Part shown: positions 4,508-9,186 of the stretch, in pieces
Position numbering within the stretch: the first letter of the stretch is position 1
Layout: each line of letters starts with the position of its first letter
Notes under the pieces: generated by a model
Told to the model about the DNA's origin: nothing
Database searches by the model: none
The model's input: only the letters and a program-made list of their open reading frames with translations
Made by a program: the position numbers and the translations under genes
Assembly (NCBI GenBank): GCA_916048115.1
Contig: CAJZGQ010000042.1
Span: forward strand, 1-9,186
Source of the DNA: an uncultured Streptococcus sp.
GTDB lineage: Bacteria > Bacillota > Bacilli > Lactobacillales > Streptococcaceae
Length of the DNA stretch: 9,186 nt
Reading direction: 5' to 3'

Positions 4508-5257
4508 ATGTTTCGTTTTAAGAAGAAAGAAAAAATCGAGATCCCTTTAGAAGTCCCGAAACATATTGGCATTATTATGGATGGCAATGGTCGTTGGGCG
4601 AAAAAGCGGATGCAACCGCGCGTCTTTGGTCATAAGGCAGGGATGGAAGCTCTCCAAGAAGTGACGATTGCAGCAAAAAATATGGGAGTTCAGGTCTTGA
4701 CGGTCTATGCCTTTTCGACGGAAAACTGGACACGCCCTGAAGATGAAGTCAAGTTTATCATGCACTTGCCAGTTGAGTTTTATGATCGCTTTGTCCCTGA
4801 ATTGCATCGCAATAATGTCAAGATTCAAATGATCGGTGACACTAAGAAATTACCCAAAGAAACATTAGAAGCTTTGGAAAGAGCAGAAGCGATGACCCAC
4901 CTCAATACTGGCTTGATCCTGAATTTCGCACTCAATTATGGTGGACGTGCAGAGATTACTCAGGCTGTGAAGCAGATCGCTCATGAAGTCTTGGATGCGA
5001 AGTTCAGTCCAGAAGATATCACAGAAGAGATGATCGCAGATTATCTCTATACCGAGAATTTGCCACGTGTCCTAAGGGATCCGGATTTGATTATCCGAAC
5101 CAGCGGAGAAATCCGTTTGAGTAATTTCCTTCCTTGGCAGGCTGCCTATAGTGAGTTGTATTTCACAGATGTGATGTGGCCAGATTTTGGAGAAGAGGCA
5201 CTACGAAGTGCTGTAGTAGAATATAGCCATCGCCACCGGAGATTTGGCGGTGTTTAG
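4508..5257 (+). CDS. uppS: Undecaprenyl diphosphate synthase (isoprenyl transferase)
   Basis: The 249-residue enzyme is a cis-prenyltransferase that adds eight isopentenyl units to farnesyl diphosphate, making the C55 undecaprenyl diphosphate carrier for peptidoglycan, teichoic acid and capsule precursors. It acts at the inner face of the membrane. Visible family motifs are HIGIIMDGNGRWAKKR (19-34, with Asp25 as the Mg/diphosphate-site residue), the AFSTENWTRP stretch (68-77), NYGGRAEI (143-150), DPDLIIRTSGE (191-201), RLSNFLPWQ (203-211) with the following YSELYF, and the C-terminal RHRRFGG. Length is typical. The ribosome binding site is weak (AGG about 9 bases upstream). It is the first gene of a tightly packed operon, with cdsA starting 6-9 bases after its stop. 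Confidence 0.96.
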   Translation: MFRFKKKEKIEIPLEVPKHIGIIMDGNGRWAKKRMQPRVFGHKAGMEALQEVTIAAKNMGVQVLTVYAFSTENWTRPEDEVKFIMHLPVEFYDRFVPELHRNNVKIQMIGDTKKLPKETLEALERAEAMTHLNTGLILNFALNYGGRAEITQAVKQIAHEVLDAKFSPEDITEEMIADYLYTENLPRVLRDPDLIIRTSGEIRLSNFLPWQAAYSELYFTDVMWPDFGEEALRSAVVEYSHRHRRFGGV

Positions 5258-5260
5258 GAG
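5256..5260 (+). promoter_or_regulatory. cdsA ribosome binding site overlapping the uppS stop codon
   Basis: AGGAG shares two bases with the uppS TAG stop (5255-5257). It is 3 bases from the ATG at 5264 and 6 bases from the next ATG at 5267, so it favours the second. The overlap suggests translational coupling of uppS and cdsA. Confidence 0.65.
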
Positions 5261-5266
5261 AAAATG

Positions 5267-6070
5267 ATGACGAAAGATTTACAAAAACGTGTAATTTTTG
5301 GAGGAATTGCCCTGCTCTTTTTCATTCCAACAGTAATGGTTGGAGGGATGTTCTTCCAGATTGTGATTGGTTTGATCGCCATGTTAGGGGTACATGAACT
5401 GCTCAAGATGAAGGGGCTTGAAACAGCGACCTTTGAAGGAGCGCTAGCCATGTTAGCGTCCTTCGTCTTGACCTTGCCGATTGAGGACTACCTCCCTTAC
5501 CTTCCAGCAGATGGCAATATGATTGCCTATGGGTTGGTTGTCTTGATTCTCATGGGAACAACTGTTCTTGCTCAGAATTATAATTATGAAGATGTGGTCT
5601 ACCCCATTGCTTCTAGTTTCTATGTGGGACTCGGTTTCCATTCATTAGTGGATGCGCGAATTGCTGGTATTGATAAGGTCTTATTGGCACTCTTTATTGT
5701 CTGGGCGACAGATTCCGGTGCCTATTTAGTAGGAAGTCGCTTTGGGAAACGTAAGCTCATGCCTGCGGTTTCTCCTAATAAAACGATTGAAGGAAGTCTT
5801 GGGGGAATCTTGTCTGCAGTTGCGGTAACTGTGATCTATATGATCGTGGATCGCTCGGTGGCAGGTGGACATGGTTTTCTAGCTATGATCTTCTTTACCA
5901 TTCTCTTTAGTATTGCAGGTCAGTTTGGCGACCTGGTAGAGAGTGCAATCAAACGCCACTTTGGTGTAAAGGATTCTGGGAAATTTATTCCAGGACATGG
6001 CGGTGTTCTAGACCGTTTTGATAGTTTGATTTTTGTCTTTCCCTTGATGCATTTCTTGGGCTTGTTCTAA
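5267..6070 (+). CDS. cdsA: Phosphatidate cytidylyltransferase (CDP-diglyceride synthase)
   Basis: This integral membrane enzyme joins CTP and phosphatidic acid to give CDP-diacylglycerol, precursor of phosphatidylglycerol and cardiolipin. I start it at the second of two tandem ATG codons because of ribosome-binding-site spacing and because the family in streptococci, as I recall it, is 267 residues; starting at 5264 adds one Met. Several hydrophobic spans are visible (for example about 9-40, 86-101, 136-156, 178-195, 206-222). The CDS signature is complete at about 225-252: ESAIKRHFGVKDSGKFIPGH followed by GGVLDRFDS, with the Lys-Asp and the Asp-Arg-x-Asp residues of the active site. SPNKTIEG (about 169-176) is a further conserved segment. 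It is the second gene of the envelope operon, between uppS and rseP. Confidence 0.95.
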   Translation: MTKDLQKRVIFGGIALLFFIPTVMVGGMFFQIVIGLIAMLGVHELLKMKGLETATFEGALAMLASFVLTLPIEDYLPYLPADGNMIAYGLVVLILMGTTVLAQNYNYEDVVYPIASSFYVGLGFHSLVDARIAGIDKVLLALFIVWATDSGAYLVGSRFGKRKLMPAVSPNKTIEGSLGGILSAVAVTVIYMIVDRSVAGGHGFLAMIFFTILFSIAGQFGDLVESAIKRHFGVKDSGKFIPGHGGVLDRFDSLIFVFPLMHFLGLF

Positions 6071-6106
6071 GACAGAAGAGATAGAAAGGAAACCACGTAT
6101 AGAACG

Positions 6107-7366
6107 ATGCAGTTTATTGCCTTTATTGTTATTTTTGGGGTGATCGTACTCGTCCATGAGTTTGGTCATTTCTATTTTGCGAAAAAATCGGGCATCCTGG
6201 TGCGAGAATTCTCGATCGGGATGGGTCCAAAGATCTTTGCCCATATTGGTCAGGATGGAACAGCTTATACCATTCGGATTTTGCCTTTAGGTGGCTATGT
6301 TCGTATGGCTGGCTGGGGTGAGGATACCACGGAGATTAAGACCGGTACTCCTGTGAGCTTGACGCTCAATGAGGCTGGTAAAGTCGTCCGGATCAATCTT
6401 TCAGGAAAGAATCTGGATCAGACAGCCCTTCCTATGAATGTCACCCAGTTTGACTTTGAAGATAAATTAGAAATCACGGGCTTGGTTCTCGATGAGACAA
6501 AGACCTATGATGTCGATCATGATGCGACCATCGTTGAGGAAGATGGGACAGAAGTGCGGATTGCACCGAGAGATGTTCAGTATCAGAATGCCAGCATTTG
6601 GGGACGGTTAATCACCAACTTTGCGGGTCCTATGAACAACTTTATCCTCAGTATTGTTGTCTACTCACTCTTAGCCTTTATGCGAGGCGGTGCGATTGAC
6701 TACTACAGCAACAATGTTCAGGTGGCACCCGATGGGGCGCTGGCCAAGGTTGGTGTCAAAAGCAATGTTCAGATCCTTCAGGTAAACAACGATACCGTTA
6801 GCAACTGGGATGAGTTGACAGACGCTGTTGAAAAAGCAACCAAGGATAGCAAGACGGCTCCTGAATTGACCCTGAAGGTCAAGACAGATGGTCAAGAAAA
6901 AGAAGTCAAAGTAAAGCCAACCAAGTCAGGGAATCGTTACTATCTGGGTGTGACAAATGGGATCAAGACTGGATTTATGGATAAGCTCTTGTCTGGTTTT
7001 ACAGATACCTGGAATACAGCGACCCGGATCCTGGGAGCCTTGAAAGATATCATTTTCCACTTTAGTCTCAATAAACTGGGTGGTCCGGTTGCTATCTACA
7101 ATGCCAGCTCACAAGCTGCTCAATTAGGGATTCCAGCTGTGCTATCTCTTATGGCCATGCTTTCCATTAATATTGGGATTTTCAATTTGATCCCGATTCC
7201 GGCCCTGGATGGTGGAAAAATCTTGATCAATTTGATTGAGGTGATCCGGAGAAAGCCACTGAAACAAGAAGTAGAAACCTATATGACGCTTGCAGGTGTA
7301 GCTGTAATGGTTATTTTAATGATTGCTGTCACCTGGAATGATATTATGAAATTATTTTTGAAATAG
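6107..7366 (+). CDS. rseP: RIP metalloprotease RseP (Eep)
   Basis: The 419-residue site-2 protease family member cleaves substrates inside the membrane. In enterococci and streptococci the orthologue Eep processes pheromone and SHP signalling peptides, degrades signal-peptide remnants and helps activate sigma or regulatory pathways. The zinc motif HEFGH (17-21) lies in the first membrane span. GPMNNF (174-179) precedes the second span (about 179-193). A single PDZ domain lies at about 205-275. [12 protein letters not shown] (360-371) supplies the third metal-ligand Asp (D368) in a C-terminal span, and the last hydrophobic segment is at about 394-412. The start follows AAGGA at 6086-6090 with an unusually long 16-base spacing. 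No other in-frame start codon lies between, and the N-terminus aligns well with HEFGH placement in the family. It is 36 bases after cdsA and 15 bases before proS. Confidence 0.95.
   Translation: MQFIAFIVIFGVIVLVHEFGHFYFAKKSGILVREFSIGMGPKIFAHIGQDGTAYTIRILPLGGYVRMAGWGEDTTEIKTGTPVSLTLNEAGKVVRINLSGKNLDQTALPMNVTQFDFEDKLEITGLVLDETKTYDVDHDATIVEEDGTEVRIAPRDVQYQNASIWGRLITNFAGPMNNFILSIVVYSLLAFMRGGAIDYYSNNVQVAPDGALAKVGVKSNVQILQVNNDTVSNWDELTDAVEKATKDSKTAPELTLKVKTDGQEKEVKVKPTKSGNRYYLGVTNGIKTGFMDKLLSGFTDTWNTATRILGALKDIIFHFSLNKLGGPVAIYNASSQAAQLGIPAVLSLMAMLSINIGIFNLIPIPALDGGKILINLIEVIRRKPLKQEVETYMTLAGVAVMVILMIAVTWNDIMKLFLK

Positions 7367-9186
<1,820 letters not shown>

Overview
The window looks like chromosome of an oral Streptococcus of the mitis/sanguinis type. 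The evidence is the run yajC, uppS, cdsA, rseP(eep), proS with streptococcal-type protein sequences, a ClpL chaperone that from memory closely resembles the pneumococcal protein, low-GC codon use and consensus sigma-A promoters. The exact species cannot be fixed from the sequence.

Layout, left to right. Bases 1-913 hold a minus-strand gene for a membrane protein with a cytoplasmic Jag_N domain, one membrane span, a serine-rich stalk and an extracytoplasmic DUF4839-like domain; a strong hairpin terminator follows it at 12-46. Bases 914-1281 are a divergent regulatory region. It carries a promoter for each direction and a leader of about 240 nt ahead of clpL. That leader contains a 5' hairpin, an 18-codon open reading frame with an excellent ribosome binding site, two hairpins whose arms can re-pair with each other, and a 21-bp direct repeat. 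clpL (1282-3411) ends at a clear terminator. A small helix-turn-helix-like gene (3636-3881) has its own promoter and terminator. yajC (4027-4353) is another single-gene unit. uppS, cdsA, rseP and proS (4508 to the window end) lie 9, 36 and 15 bases apart without visible internal terminators and look like one operon; proS is cut by the window edge.

How the genes fit together. YajC belongs to the Sec translocation machinery. UppS makes the C55 lipid carrier for cell-wall building. CdsA makes CDP-diacylglycerol for phospholipids. RseP/Eep is the intramembrane zinc protease that trims signal-peptide remnants and processes peptide pheromones in streptococci and enterococci. ProS charges tRNA-Pro. 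The right half is therefore an envelope-biogenesis block with a housekeeping synthetase at its end. ClpL is a stress disaggregase.

The most interesting signal is the clpL leader. Neither a CtsR heptad repeat nor a CIRCE element is visible there. Instead it has the parts of a ribosome-mediated attenuator: the stop codon of the short ORF lies inside the first arm of hairpin 1, and the second arm of hairpin 1 can pair with the first arm of hairpin 2. This is inference from sequence and has not been tested.
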